Source of the DNA: Haemophilus parainfluenzae
Lineage (GTDB): Bacteria; Pseudomonadota; Gammaproteobacteria; Enterobacterales; Pasteurellaceae
Direction: 5' to 3'
DNA: 64,000 bases
Assembly: GCF_036288925.1 (NCBI RefSeq)
Contig: NZ_CP127167.1
Coordinates: forward strand, 1,736,001 to 1,800,000
Numbering within the stretch: the first letter of the stretch is position 1; every line of letters begins with the position of its first letter. A program made the translations under genes and the position numbers. The notes beneath the pieces were generated by a model. The model made no database searches and had not been told where the DNA came from. It was given only the letters and a program-made list of their open reading frames with translations. Of the stretch, positions 15,204 through 22,449 are shown piece by piece.

Positions 15204-15407
15204 ATGGAAGAAAAACAAGAAAACAGCCTATCTGAAAGAGATAAAGATCAAATCAAATGGGCTGTATTAAGAGCAGTTGAAAACGGTTGTTTAGATCCTG
15301 CATTAATTGCCGATAGATGCTGTTTCGCATTTGAACGCATTAATCGTTACGGCAAAAATACGGGGGCTGGAAGTTGTGGATCTATTTCCACCACTGATCC
15401 TGAATAA
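15204..15407 (+). CDS. Small phage protein, 67 residues
   Basis: ATG 15204 follows an ACGAGG ribosome-binding site. The product starts MEEKQENSLSERDKDQIKWA, then a helical segment with two Cys (RCCFAFERINRYG) and ends SISTTDPE. There is no membrane segment. Its last nine codons overlap the 3' end of the convergent Cas2-like gene. It would be read from the candidate left promoter through the tRNA-like and hairpin region. No family recognised. Confidence 0.55.
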   Translation: MEEKQENSLSERDKDQIKWAVLRAVENGCLDPALIADRCCFAFERINRYGKNTGAGSCGSISTTDPE

Positions 15408-15657
15408 ATTGCTGCACTTTGGCAGACAATCCTATCCAAGAAGCATCGCTCATATCTGCAACGAAAATAGAATCGTTGAAATCAGTCACTTTAGTTAGAT
15501 GATCTAAAACTTCATTAGCTGAATAAGAGGTGTGAAGATACCAAACAGATTGTTGGACTTTAGCCCATACGCCTAAAGTTTTAATTTTTTCAATGAGCGC
15601 ATTGTAATTCTGACCAGACTTATTTAAATCATAAGTAACTAAGATATTATTTTTCAT
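15382..15657 (-). CDS. Solitary Cas2-fold protein (SinR/VapD-like)
   Basis: A 91-residue protein starting MKNNILVTYDLNKSGQNYNA. It has a beta strand ending in the Asp-bearing VTYDL, helix, QQSVWYLHTS, and a second half with DHLTKVTDFNDSIFVADM. This is the ferredoxin-like fold of Cas2, VapD and the so-called SinR family. There is no CRISPR array and no cas1 in the window. Known members include ribonucleases (VapD) and structural adaptors (Cas2); activity here is unknown. ATG 15657 lies behind its own promoter. The gene is intact within a decaying prophage. Confidence 0.65.
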   Translation of the reverse strand: MKNNILVTYDLNKSGQNYNALIEKIKTLGVWAKVQQSVWYLHTSYSANEVLDHLTKVTDFNDSIFVADMSDASWIGLSAKVQQFIQDQWWK

Positions 15658-15671
15658 AATTTATCCTTCAT

Positions 15672-15718
15672 TGTGTTGTGGTTGGCTAAATTATATTCCT
15701 TATGTGTTGTGGTGACAA
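15672..15718 (-). promoter_or_regulatory. Promoter of the Cas2-like gene with duplicated operator
   Basis: On the minus strand -35 TTGTCA (15718-15713), 17 bp, -10 TATAAT (15695-15690). The 11-mer ACCACAACACA occurs at 15713-15703 and again at 15682-15672, 31 bp apart, flanking the -10 box as at the SieB-like promoter but with a different sequence. The upstream block CTTGTAAGGCTCAAG (15739-15725) is shared with that promoter. Confidence 0.6.
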
Positions 15719-15859
15719 TAAGGGCTTGAGCCTTACAAGCATAAAGAAAGGCGCCTTAATGGCTCTTTGTTTCGTTGGTTGTGGAAACCGACATGGGGCA
15801 AAATTCCAAAATATCTGGGCTTTGCAATGATTGTTAAAGCTGGTCGAGTCGATTTAGTC

Positions 15860-16010
15860 ACGGCTGACACCGCTCAAGACGAGCTTACTCAATTGGGATG
15901 ACTACCCAAACTTTTGGTTACTGTCTCAGCCGAGCATGAGGGCTTAAAACTTATGCAACCTATAAAATTGGTTCCTTAGGTTTGCCCTCTGTAAAACGAG
16001 GGCTTTTTTA
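15860..16010 (+). other. Structured noncoding region ending in a terminator
   Basis: Between the Cas2-like promoter and the coiled-coil gene there is no convincing ORF. GGCTGACAC pairs with GTCTCAGCC (one mismatch) around small hairpins GCTC/GAGC and TTGGG/CCCAA, the latter with the seven-base loop ATGACTA. The region ends in a terminator (15984-16010). It begins with GACACCGCTC, also seen at 17371 and, with one change, at 18074. It may be a small RNA or a decayed tRNA-like element. Confidence 0.3.
15984..16010 (+). terminator. Rho-independent terminator
   Basis: Stem GCCCTC / GAGGGC with an eight-base loop and six or more T residues on the plus strand. It would end a transcript crossing the structured region. 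Confidence 0.7.
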
Positions 16011-16064
16011 TCCCGAAAAATTACCTTACAATCAGAGTAATTTTTAATATATAAAGGGAATACT

Positions 16065-17336
16065 ATGAAAACCGTTAAAGCAAGACTGACTGAGTTAAAA
16101 AACTTAATTAATACAAAAATCAACAAAGACTATGAGTGGATGGGCGAAATAAAATCACCCTAAATTATCAAAGAAATAGAGCAACTTTATCCCTTAATAG
16201 AGAAAATAGAAAAATCTGGAAAAAGTCTTGAAATTTCGTATGCAAAATATATTTCTCTTCAATTAATTAAAAAAATAATTCGTATCATCAATCAAAAAAG
16301 AGCGAGTAATAAATGGGATAAATATGATGTAAATTCATTTATTTTATCTCTAATCAAACTAAGAATGACAATCAAGGAATTATATTTAATTGAAGTTAAG
16401 GGCGAATTAAGAACAGAAGAAGAACTCAATGCTATTGCTGCAGATATATCCAAAGCAAAATTGAATTTAGAAGAGCAAATCTCACTTGAAGAGCAATTAG
16501 TAGAGAATAAAAAGGAGTTCGAAAATTTAAAAAACTCGCTGATTACACTTAAAAAATCTTATAACGATGCACAAGAACAAATAACTGAAATTTCCCAGTG
16601 GCACGAACAGTCAGAGAAATTAAGTAGCGATATTTCGAGCTACGAATTCACCGCACAAAATAATCTCACTAAAATTACGACATTAGCAACCACAGCAGAA
16701 ACCAATAAACCCCAAATCGAAAAATATCATGAAGATATTGAAGGTATGATTAAATTATTCAATAAACAAAAAGAGGAGATTGAAATGATTATTGAAGACG
16801 CCAACCGAGCAAGCATGGCAGGTTCGTTTAAAACTCAATCTGAAAATATCGATAGTAAAATGAAAGCTGTAGATAAAATTTTGCTTGGATCACTTGTTGC
16901 AACATCTGTTATTTCATTTATCAATTATTCAACAAGCCTGAGTGCAACAGACAGCCTTAATATTTTACAATTTCTTGCTAAGTCTATTGTGACAATCCCG
17001 TTACTTGTCATCGCCTGGTTAAAAGCAAAAGAACGGGCTTATCTCTTTAGATTAAGGGAGGATTATAACTACAAATATTCCTCAGCAATGGCATTTGAAG
17101 GTTATAAGAAACAAGTACAAGAACAAGACCCTAAATTACATCAGCAACTTCTGCAAATTGCCGTGGATAATTTGGGGATAAATCCAACCAAAGTCTTTGA
17201 CAAAGATTTAAAAAGCACACCACTTGAAACGATTATCGATGGCGTAGGAAAACGCCTGGATAAAGCTGTTGATGGTATTAAAGGAGAGGTGAATGACATT
17301 CCAAAGAAAACAAAAGAATTAATTGATGATGAATAA
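16065..17336 (+). pseudogene. Coiled-coil, two-helix membrane protein with a nonsense codon
   Basis: ATG 16065 (AAGGG upstream) reads MKTVKARLTELKNLINTKIN, GEIKSP, then an in-frame TAA at 16161-16163. The same frame continues IIKEIEQLYPLIEKIEKSGK to 17336, about 423 codons overall. Restart at ATG 16365 would give 323 residues. Residues of the long part form a coiled coil (EEQLVENKKEFENLKN), two hydrophobic helices (LLGSLVATSVISFI and SIVTIPLLVIAWL) and a charged tail. Coiled-coil plus membrane layout recurs in phage exclusion and abortive-infection proteins, but no family was recognised. Confidence 0.6.
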
Positions 17337-17368
17337 CTCGCTCCCTCAAATTCTCAGCGCTTTTTTAT

Positions 17369-17434
17369 TTGACACCGCTCCTGCTTCGAATTAGGATAGT
17401 ATTACTTTCAACAGCCTCTTTTAGAGGTTTTTTT
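17369..17434 (+). promoter_or_regulatory. Promoter followed by a leader terminator
   Basis: -35 TTGACA (17369-17374), 17 bp, -10 TAGGAT (17392-17397). About 18 bases later a hairpin CCTCT/AGAGG (17415-17427) with seven T follows, and the gene start lies 19 bases beyond the T run. The transcript would meet an intrinsic terminator before the gene, as in attenuation or antitermination control. Confidence 0.55.
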
Positions 17435-17452
17435 ATACCCAAAGCGTGGAAT

Positions 17453-17944
17453 ATGGCAGAATTATTTATTAAATCTGAATATCATTCAATTCCTCATCAA
17501 TTTGCTAAATTTCGTGTAGCAAATGTTGATTATATTATTGATTTCTCATCAGATAATGATGTGATTGAAAGTCTCTTTTCTTTAGATGAACGCTTAGTGC
17601 CGCTATTAAAAAATCGTAAAACATACAGTGTCAAATTTGGCGTAAAAGAATACTACGAAAGCACCGACCCGAATATCGATTTATATGCGCCACCAATCAA
17701 TCATCAGCTAAAGAAAACCGATATTCAGCACTTAAAAGAGCAACTTGAAACATTGCTCTATAAGCACTATTTAATTTACCAACCTGAATGTTATTTTTTC
17801 ATCGCTGAACGTCCCTCATTGAGCAGAATGTATCAAAAAATGTGCGACAATCGCCATCCACTTATGATAGACTTTCAACCAATCGGACAATTAGGCAATA
17901 ATCAAGATTGCTTTATCATTAAAACCCCAAATTATAAGGAGTAA
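17453..17944 (+). CDS. Hypothetical prophage protein, 163 residues
   Basis: ATG 17453 (GTGGA upstream) starts MAELFIKSEYHSIPHQFAKF. An upstream in-frame ATG at 17369 lies inside the promoter and is rejected. The protein is soluble, with beta-rich N-terminal half (VDYIIDFSSDNDVIESL) and helical middle (IQHLKEQLETLLYKHYLI). It overlaps no other gene and is followed four bases later by a 30-codon gene. Sitting near attR with a dedicated promoter it is probably an accessory gene. No family recognised. Confidence 0.6.
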   Translation: MAELFIKSEYHSIPHQFAKFRVANVDYIIDFSSDNDVIESLFSLDERLVPLLKNRKTYSVKFGVKEYYESTDPNIDLYAPPINHQLKKTDIQHLKEQLETLLYKHYLIYQPECYFFIAERPSLSRMYQKMCDNRHPLMIDFQPIGQLGNNQDCFIIKTPNYKE

Positions 17945-17948
17945 ACAT

Positions 17949-18041
17949 ATGGCAGAAAATAAGCCAAGCGCAAAAGAGCTAAAACGCCAAGCTATGCTTG
18001 CTTCACGGTTAGCTTACCAAAAAGCAAGAAATCAATCATAA
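17949..18041 (+). CDS. 30-residue basic peptide
   Basis: ATG 17949 has a strong AAGGAG at ideal distance, overlapping the end of the preceding gene, which argues for real translation. The product MAENKPSAKELKRQAMLASR, LAYQKARNQS is basic and helical. A hairpin terminator follows six bases after the stop, so this closes the two-gene unit. Function unknown. Confidence 0.6.
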   Translation: MAENKPSAKELKRQAMLASRLAYQKARNQS

Positions 18042-18046
18042 ACCTC

Positions 18047-18070
18047 GCCCCGAAAAAATCGGGGCTTTTT
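18047..18070 (+). terminator. Terminator of the 17453-18041 unit
   Basis: Stem GCCCCGA / TCGGGGC with a five-base A loop and five T residues. Confidence 0.85.
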
Positions 18071-18071
18071 A

Positions 18072-18188
18072 TCGACACCGCCCCCACTTCGGATTAAGAT
18101 ACCCCCCGACTTTCAACAGAAAGTCGGGATTGGCGTCCCGAATGTTACGAGCGGTGAAAAAGATAGTCGCTCAACGCGGCTTTTTTTA
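18072..18188 (+). ncRNA. Candidate small RNA with its own promoter
   Basis: -35 TCGACA (18072-18077), 17 bp, -10 TAAGAT (18095-18100), then a 10-bp hairpin CCCGACTTTC/GAAAGTCGGG and, about 80 bases downstream of the probable start, a 5-bp stem followed by seven T (18167-18188). There is no ORF with a start and ribosome-binding site. The promoter core resembles the one at 17369. The transcript would be about 80 nt. Confidence 0.4.
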
Positions 18189-18218
18189 TAGCCGAAAATC
18201 AGTAAATCAAACCTTTAA

Positions 18219-18347
18219 AGGTATTACCAATTTGGTAAACAGCAGAGTTTTCCAAAAGGCGTAAGATTAAAAGAAAAATCGCACCCAAGATGGATAGCTG
18301 GTGAAGTTATTCGCTGGTGTAGAATTAACGCCAAACGTATCAAATGA
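18219..18347 (+). pseudogene. AlpA-like excisionase remnant
   Basis: The frame reads QSFPKGVRLKEKSHPRWIAG, EVIRWCRINAKRIK and stops at TGA 18345-18347. FPKGVRL followed by a Trp and a helix is the signature of AlpA-family winged-helix regulators and excisionases. No start codon exists in this frame after the upstream TAA at 18216, so the N-terminal helix-turn-helix half is missing or shifted. It lies 150 bases from attR, at the opposite end from the integrase. Confidence 0.6.
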
Positions 18348-18435
18348 CCTTTCAAACTTCCCACCATTGGCACAATTCACTTCTGTGATATAATGCTCAA
18401 ACAAGGATATTTTATCCAATACGTTTTAGAGCAAG

Positions 18436-18453
18436 TACGCCAAAATTACGCCA
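18436..18453 (+). repeat. Candidate integrase arm-binding site (attR side)
   Basis: Exact copy of TACGCCAAAATTACGCCA found at 2384-2401, in the same orientation, 41 bases before the attR core. Confidence 0.6.
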
Positions 18454-18494
18454 GAAGTCAAAAATCTCTTTCAAAATCAATACAGGAAGAAACT

Positions 18495-18510
18495 GACCCT
18501 AGGCACCACA
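18495..18510 (+). repeat. attR core
   Basis: GACCCTAGGCACCACA, exact duplicate of the tRNA-Leu 3' end at 2224-2239. No tRNA body precedes it, so this is the phage-derived side. Confidence 0.9.
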
Positions 18511-18520
18511 GAATTTATAA

Positions 18521-18547
18521 GCTCTGAAGTTGATTCAGGGCTTTTTT
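18521..18547 (+). terminator. Original host terminator behind tRNA-Leu
   Basis: Stem GCTCTGAA / TTCAGGGC (one G-T pair) with a five-base loop and six T residues, ten bases beyond attR. It was probably the tRNA-Leu terminator before prophage insertion. Confidence 0.65.
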
Positions 18548-18567
18548 ATTAGCTAAAGTTAATCAAT

Positions 18568-19497
18568 ATGACAGAACAAAACCAAGATAAAAAACAGACT
18601 TATAATTTCAATAAATTGCAAAAACGCCTTCGTCGTAATGTAGGCAATGCAATTGCTGATTTTGGCATGATTGAAGATGGTGATAAAGTAATGGTTTGTC
18701 TTTCTGGTGGTAAAGACAGCTATACACTGCTTGATATTTTGTTGAATTTACAACAAAGCGCTCCGATTAAATTTGATATCGTTGCAGTCAATTTAGACCA
18801 AAAACAGCCTGGTTTTCCGGAGCATGTTTTACCTGAATATCTGCAAAGTATTGGTGTGGATTATAAAATCGTTGAAGAAAATACTTATGGCATCGTGAAA
18901 GAGAAAATTCCAGAAGGCAAAACAACTTGCTCTCTCTGCTCTCGTCTACGCCGTGGTATTTTATACCGTACAGCAACAGAACTTGGTGCAACAAAAATCG
19001 CACTTGGTCATCATCGTGATGATATGTTGGCTACCCTGTTCCTGAATATGTTCTACGGTGGAAAATTAAAATCGATGCCACCGAAATTAATTTCAGATGA
19101 CGGCAAGCAAATCGTGATTCGTCCATTGGCTTATTGTAAAGAAAAAGATATTGAAAAATATGCCGTAGCCAAAGAATTTCCAATTATCCCTTGTAATTTA
19201 TGTGGTTCTCAACCTAATTTACAACGTCAAGTAGTGAAAGAAATGCTGAATACTTGGGACCGTCAATATCCAGGTCGCCTAGAAACCATGTTTAGTGCAA
19301 TGCAAAATATTACGTTGTCACACTTATGTGACCCGAAACTTTTCGATTTCAAAGGCATTAAACATGGTCAATCACTTGATGGCATTGAAGGTGATACTGC
19401 ATTTGATGAAGAACGTATCGAACCAATGAAATTTGATGATGAAGATACGTCTGACTACTCCGATAACGAAATGATCAGCTTTAAAGAAGTGAATTAA
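18568..19497 (+). CDS. ttcA: tRNA 2-thiocytidine synthetase TtcA
   Basis: A 309-residue cytosolic enzyme that thiolates C32 of certain tRNAs using ATP, an iron-sulfur cluster and sulfur from cysteine desulfurase. The PP-loop SGGKDS is at residues 46-51. The cluster-binding Cys pairs are in TTCSLCSR and IPCNLCG. Length is typical. ATG 18568 lies behind attR and its terminator, so the promoter must lie in the short interval after 18547 or within the prophage end. The next gene, tusE, starts two bases after the stop. Confidence 0.95.
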   Translation: MTEQNQDKKQTYNFNKLQKRLRRNVGNAIADFGMIEDGDKVMVCLSGGKDSYTLLDILLNLQQSAPIKFDIVAVNLDQKQPGFPEHVLPEYLQSIGVDYKIVEENTYGIVKEKIPEGKTTCSLCSRLRRGILYRTATELGATKIALGHHRDDMLATLFLNMFYGGKLKSMPPKLISDDGKQIVIRPLAYCKEKDIEKYAVAKEFPIIPCNLCGSQPNLQRQVVKEMLNTWDRQYPGRLETMFSAMQNITLSHLCDPKLFDFKGIKHGQSLDGIEGDTAFDEERIEPMKFDDEDTSDYSDNEMISFKEVN

Positions 19498-19498
19498 T

Positions 19499-19828
19499 AT
19501 GATTACCGTACAAGGAAAACAAATCGAAACCGATGCCTTTGGCTATTTACTTAATATTGCTGATTGGAATGAAGATGTAGCAAAACACATCGCTCAGCTA
19601 GAAGATGTAGAACTGACCGAAGCTCACTGGGAAGTGATTTATTTTGTGCGTGATTTTTACCAAGAATATAACACCTCCCCTGCAATTAGAATGCTGGTAA
19701 AAGCAATGTCAGAAAAATTAGGTGCAGATAAAGGCAATAGCCGCTATTTACAACGACTCTTCCCTGACGGACCAGCTAAGCAAGCAACCAAACTGGCGGG
19801 TCTGCCAAAACCAGCTAAATGCTTATAA
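19499..19828 (+). CDS. tusE: Sulfurtransferase TusE (DsrC family)
   Basis: A 109-residue sulfur-relay protein. In E. coli TusE accepts persulfide from TusBCD and passes it to MnmA for 2-thiouridine formation in tRNA. The conserved active Cys is the penultimate residue (PAKCL), and [20 protein letters not shown] is the family core. It directly follows ttcA and so forms a tRNA-thiolation unit. A terminator carrying an uptake-signal core follows. Confidence 0.93.
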   Translation: MITVQGKQIETDAFGYLLNIADWNEDVAKHIAQLEDVELTEAHWEVIYFVRDFYQEYNTSPAIRMLVKAMSEKLGADKGNSRYLQRLFPDGPAKQATKLAGLPKPAKCL

Positions 19829-19835
19829 AATAACG

Positions 19836-19866
19836 TAACCGTGCCACAAAGTGCGGTTATTTTTTT
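19836..19866 (+). terminator. Terminator after tusE containing an uptake signal
   Basis: Stem TAACCG / CGGTTA with a 12-base loop including CAAAGTGC, then seven T. The right arm is part of an AAAGTGCGGT uptake core. Confidence 0.6.
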
Positions 19867-19936
19867 ACTCAATTTTCGCTATATACAAAAAAAATACAAT
19901 CGCTATATACTTATAAAAACAATGAATTTTGAGTGT

Positions 19937-20118
19937 ATGAATAAATTCTCCCTTACCTTTCCTCTTTTACTTTGCCTACTTATTGGGCTGATTTTTTGCT
20001 CGCTCTCTTGGGGGCGTTTTGCAATTCCGCTTGAGGATGTAGTGCAAAGTCTGATTGGTAATAATGTCAGTGATGTGCAAAACAACATTATTTTTAATCT
20101 TCGTTTACCTCGTGAGCG
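19937..20118 (+). pseudogene. FecCD-type iron ABC permease, N-terminal fragment
   Basis: ATG 19937 starts MNKFSLTFPLLLCLLIGLIF, then WGRFAIPLEDVVQSLIGNN, NIIFNLRLPR. The first transmembrane helix and the NLRLPR motif are typical of FecCD/BtuC permeases for ferric siderophores, haem or B12. After Arg the similarity stops and four unrelated residues (RHLKY region) precede a TAG. A full permease has about 330 residues, so roughly 80 percent was lost at the junction near 20115 with foreign DNA. The substrate-binding gene of the same system resumes at about 21746. Confidence 0.8.
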
Positions 20119-20194
20119 GCATTTGAAATACTAGTTAGCTTCTCTGAGAGTTTTTCCTATTTATTGATCGCAATATAAATTGAAAATAGGCATT

Positions 20195-20227
20195 AAAAAA
20201 GACGATAGATGTTGCTTTTCTATCGCC
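20195..20227 (-). terminator. Terminator of the cat gene
   Basis: On the minus strand stem GGCGATAGA / TCTATCGTC (one mismatch or wobble) with an eight-base loop and six T residues. Confidence 0.7.
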
Positions 20228-20263
20228 TTTAATTATCTTATATTCAGTTCGACAAACTGGGAT

Positions 20264-20887
20264 TTAATTATTTATCAATTCTTGCAGTTCATTGACAAAC
20301 CGGCAGATATGAAATCCATCACACACTGCATGATGCACTTGGATGGCGAGAGGAAGTATGATTTTTTCATCATCTCTGTAATATTTCCCCATCGTAAAAA
20401 TAGGAATCAAATAATCATATCCTTTCTGCAAATTCAGATTAAAGCCATCGAAGGTTGACCATGGTATCATCGATACATTAAAAACATTTTCGGGTACATC
20501 TGGTTTTCCTATCATTCCATAATTGCTTCCATACCGTTGCATATCATTCGCATACGCCATAGAAAATGCTTCAAAATCTGGTATGTATGGTGTCCAAAGG
20601 CTGGAAAATGTCTCTGTGTCCTCATGGAATATGGTATAGCTGGGTATCATCTCGTCATATATTCCCAGTTCACCCTCCTGATTAATTGCCGTTCTAAACT
20701 CTGAATGGCGGTTTACAATCGTTGTAAGATAATAAAGCATTGCGGGATATAGCTTCATTCGCTTTTTCTTTATTTGTGTAATATCCACTTTAACGGTTAT
20801 GCTGTATGTGCAAGGTATATTCGTAAAGTAATGTTCAAAATACTCATTTCGTTTCCAACTATTTTTATCAATTTTTTCAAAAACCAT
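20264..20887 (-). CDS. cat: Chloramphenicol acetyltransferase, CatP-like type A
   Basis: A 207-residue trimeric enzyme that O-acetylates chloramphenicol from acetyl-CoA. It begins MVFEKIDKNSWKRNEYFEHY, and the catalytic HxxxDG motif is in VHHAVCDGFH near the C-terminus. VSMIPWSTFDGFNLNL is the conserved core. The sequence closely recalls CatP/CatD of Clostridium and related enzymes, not the enterobacterial CatA1/A2. Length is full. TATAAT lies about 45 bases upstream of ATG 20887, and a terminator follows. The frame is intact, so resistance is plausible. Confidence 0.95.
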   Translation of the reverse strand: MVFEKIDKNSWKRNEYFEHYFTNIPCTYSITVKVDITQIKKKRMKLYPAMLYYLTTIVNRHSEFRTAINQEGELGIYDEMIPSYTIFHEDTETFSSLWTPYIPDFEAFSMAYANDMQRYGSNYGMIGKPDVPENVFNVSMIPWSTFDGFNLNLQKGYDYLIPIFTMGKYYRDDEKIILPLAIQVHHAVCDGFHICRFVNELQELINN

Positions 20888-20953
20888 TTTTGCGTCCTCA
20901 CAAATTCAAATTTGTTCTATTATACAATAATTATAAAGCTATAACAGAAAATA

Positions 20954-21741
20954 TTACAATCTTGTAATTACTGTATTTCTATTCATCTTAACTTTGCCTT
21001 TTCTTCTGATGTATTCTTCAATATCAAACACATTCTTTTTATCATAGTCTTCCAAGAGCTTGTAATTCTTGTGCTTTTTAATATCAGAATTTGTCTGACA
21101 AAAACGGTCTGACACCTCGAAGCTGAAAAATACACTTACTGCCATCCATAACCGTTATCTCATCCTGACTCATCAGCTCCTTTCCTGTCTTTTGATAATT
21201 CAGTCCATAACTATTGGCATTGGATCTAGTTTCCGATGTGTTATATAGGTCTATGATTTCTTTACCCAGTGTTTCAGATAGTTCTTTAAGTGTGGTCTTT
21301 TCCTTTCCACCAAGAAACAAGGTACTATCACAGTTACCTACAATAGTATCTGCATTATCTTTATAAATTGCCTTTAGCTGAGATTGTGCTTGCAAGATAA
21401 TACTTGCGGATATTTCTCTACTTCGGATTGTCGCTATTAACTCCTTCAATTTTGGAATTAAGCCGATGTTGGCAAACTCGTCAAGCAAGCACCTTATATG
21501 AACAGGTAATCTTCCCCCGTATTCATCATCTGCCTTATCACAAAGTAGATTAAATAGCTGTGAATACATAATAGATACCACAAAGTTAAAAGTATCATCT
21601 GTATCAGAGATAATAACAAAGAGTACTGTCTTTCTATCGCCAAGAGTGTCAAGCTCAAGTTCATCTTCCTTCATCAAGTCTCTAAGCTCCTGAATATCGA
21701 AAGGAGCAAGCCTTGCACCACATGATATAAGAATAGACTTC
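20954..21741 (-). pseudogene. VirD4/TcpA-type conjugation coupling ATPase, fragment
   Basis: The C-terminal third of a coupling protein of Gram-positive conjugative elements. It reads ARLAPFDIQELRDLMKEDEL, then LLDEFANIGLIPKLKELIAT (Walker B and following), ASIILQAQSQL, and STLFLGGKEKTTLKELSETL. The N-terminal part with the Walker A motif is absent, cut at the junction near 21741. Near 21084-21100 the frame breaks after RGVRPFLSDKF and resumes in another frame as KKHKNYKLLEDYDKKN, ending at 20954. Non-functional, but it marks the origin of the segment. Confidence 0.8.
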
Positions 21742-21745
21742 GCCG

Positions 21746-22378
21746 TTTTTTGATGGTTTGAAGAAAACCGTACGGATTACCGCTGAAGTTTTAGGTGATA
21801 AAGCACCTGAAATTGCAGAAAGCTATATCAAAGAATTAGAAGACAATATTCAATTTGTGGAAAATCGTCTTAAAGGTCTCAAAGATGAAGTGCGCCCTAC
21901 GGTGTTACATATCACTAAAGGCTCAGACTTATTGATGATTGACGGCGGAAAATCCATGATCGGCGAATAGATTAAATTAGCTAGCGGTAAAAGCGTGTTA
22001 CCGGATGAAGCCAATATGGTGACCGTCACCGTAGAAAGCATTATTCAAGCAAATCCAGATGTCATCATCATTGGCAGCAGCGGCAATAAAGCGCAAGCCG
22101 CAATCGAAAAAATCAAAGCTGATCCAGCATGGCAATCAATAAGTGCGGTTAAAAATAATCGTATTTATGCCAATCCAACCGGCACGTTCCCATGGGACCG
22201 CTACAGTGCCGAAGAAGCCTTACAAGTTCTTTGGGCAGCTCAACTCTTCCACCCAGAGCAATTTAAAGACTTAAATATGGTGGAAAAAACGCAAGGTTTC
22301 TATAAAAAATATTACGGTTATACATTAAGCAAAGAAAATGCTGAACAAATCTTGAAAGGCCTAGCACCTCTTAAGTAG
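21746..22378 (+). pseudogene. Iron-siderophore/haem ABC binding protein, C-terminal part with stop
   Basis: From the junction near 21746 the frame reads LKKTVRITAEVLGDKAPEIA, then after an in-frame TAG (21968-21970) IKLASGKSVLPDEANMVTVT, ANPDVIIIGSSGNKAQAA, and ends KGLAPLK at 22378. This is the second lobe of a FecB/BtuF-type periplasmic binding protein (ADPAWQ, KNNRIYANPTG). The N-terminal lobe and signal peptide are missing. With the truncated permease this shows a lost siderophore-type uptake system; the receptor at 24032-26429 is also broken. Confidence 0.8.
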
Positions 22379-22449
22379 TATTTTCATTTGAAGCATTTAT
22401 CGTTATAATGCGCGCTCTTTTTTTTAACTCAAACATAAGGAAATACTTG

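Larger units (their letters stand above)
2224..18510. mobile_element. Decayed prophage integrated in tRNA-Leu(CAA)
   Basis: About 16.3 kb lies between 16-bp att repeats, with an integrase next to attL. The content is phage: tail genes, tail assembly chaperones, antirepressor, HNH/DUF968 protein, Cro-like and CI repressors, DNA methylase, and excisionase-like remnants near attR. Terminase, portal, capsid and most tail genes are missing. At least eight genes are interrupted by frameshifts, nonsense codons or truncation. It cannot produce virions from what is seen here, but it may still express immunity and accessory genes. The density of one-base disruptions could partly reflect sequencing error. 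Confidence 0.9.
20116..21745. mobile_element. Firmicutes-like segment replacing part of an iron ABC locus
   Basis: The interval holds a CatP-type resistance gene and a coupling-protein fragment, both on the minus strand. Both resemble low-GC Gram-positive mobile elements, and the interval contains no uptake-signal core that I can see. Its edges fall inside two iron-transport genes, whose missing parts were deleted. No terminal repeats, transposase or target duplication are visible, so it looks like a fragment captured by recombination or transformation rather than an intact transposon. Exact edges are approximate. Confidence 0.75.

Noticed and set aside
15204-15719. Possible CRISPR-Cas locus because of the Cas2-like protein
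   Set aside because: No regularly spaced repeats with unique spacers were found nearby or elsewhere, and no cas1 or effector gene is present.
15869-15945. Second tRNA-like gene with anticodon GAC in the structured region
   Set aside because: An anticodon-like arm and partial acceptor pairing can be drawn, but no T arm with a TTCRANY loop is present and the D loop is too short.
17369-17452. N-terminal extension of the 163-residue protein to ATG 17369
   Set aside because: That ATG reading would lie in the promoter -35/-10 and terminator hairpin; ATG 17453 is better supported.
20180-20458. 92-codon plus-strand ORF overlapping the 3' end of cat
   Set aside because: It is antisense to a clear cat gene and its terminator, starts in intergenic DNA, and has no ribosome-binding site.
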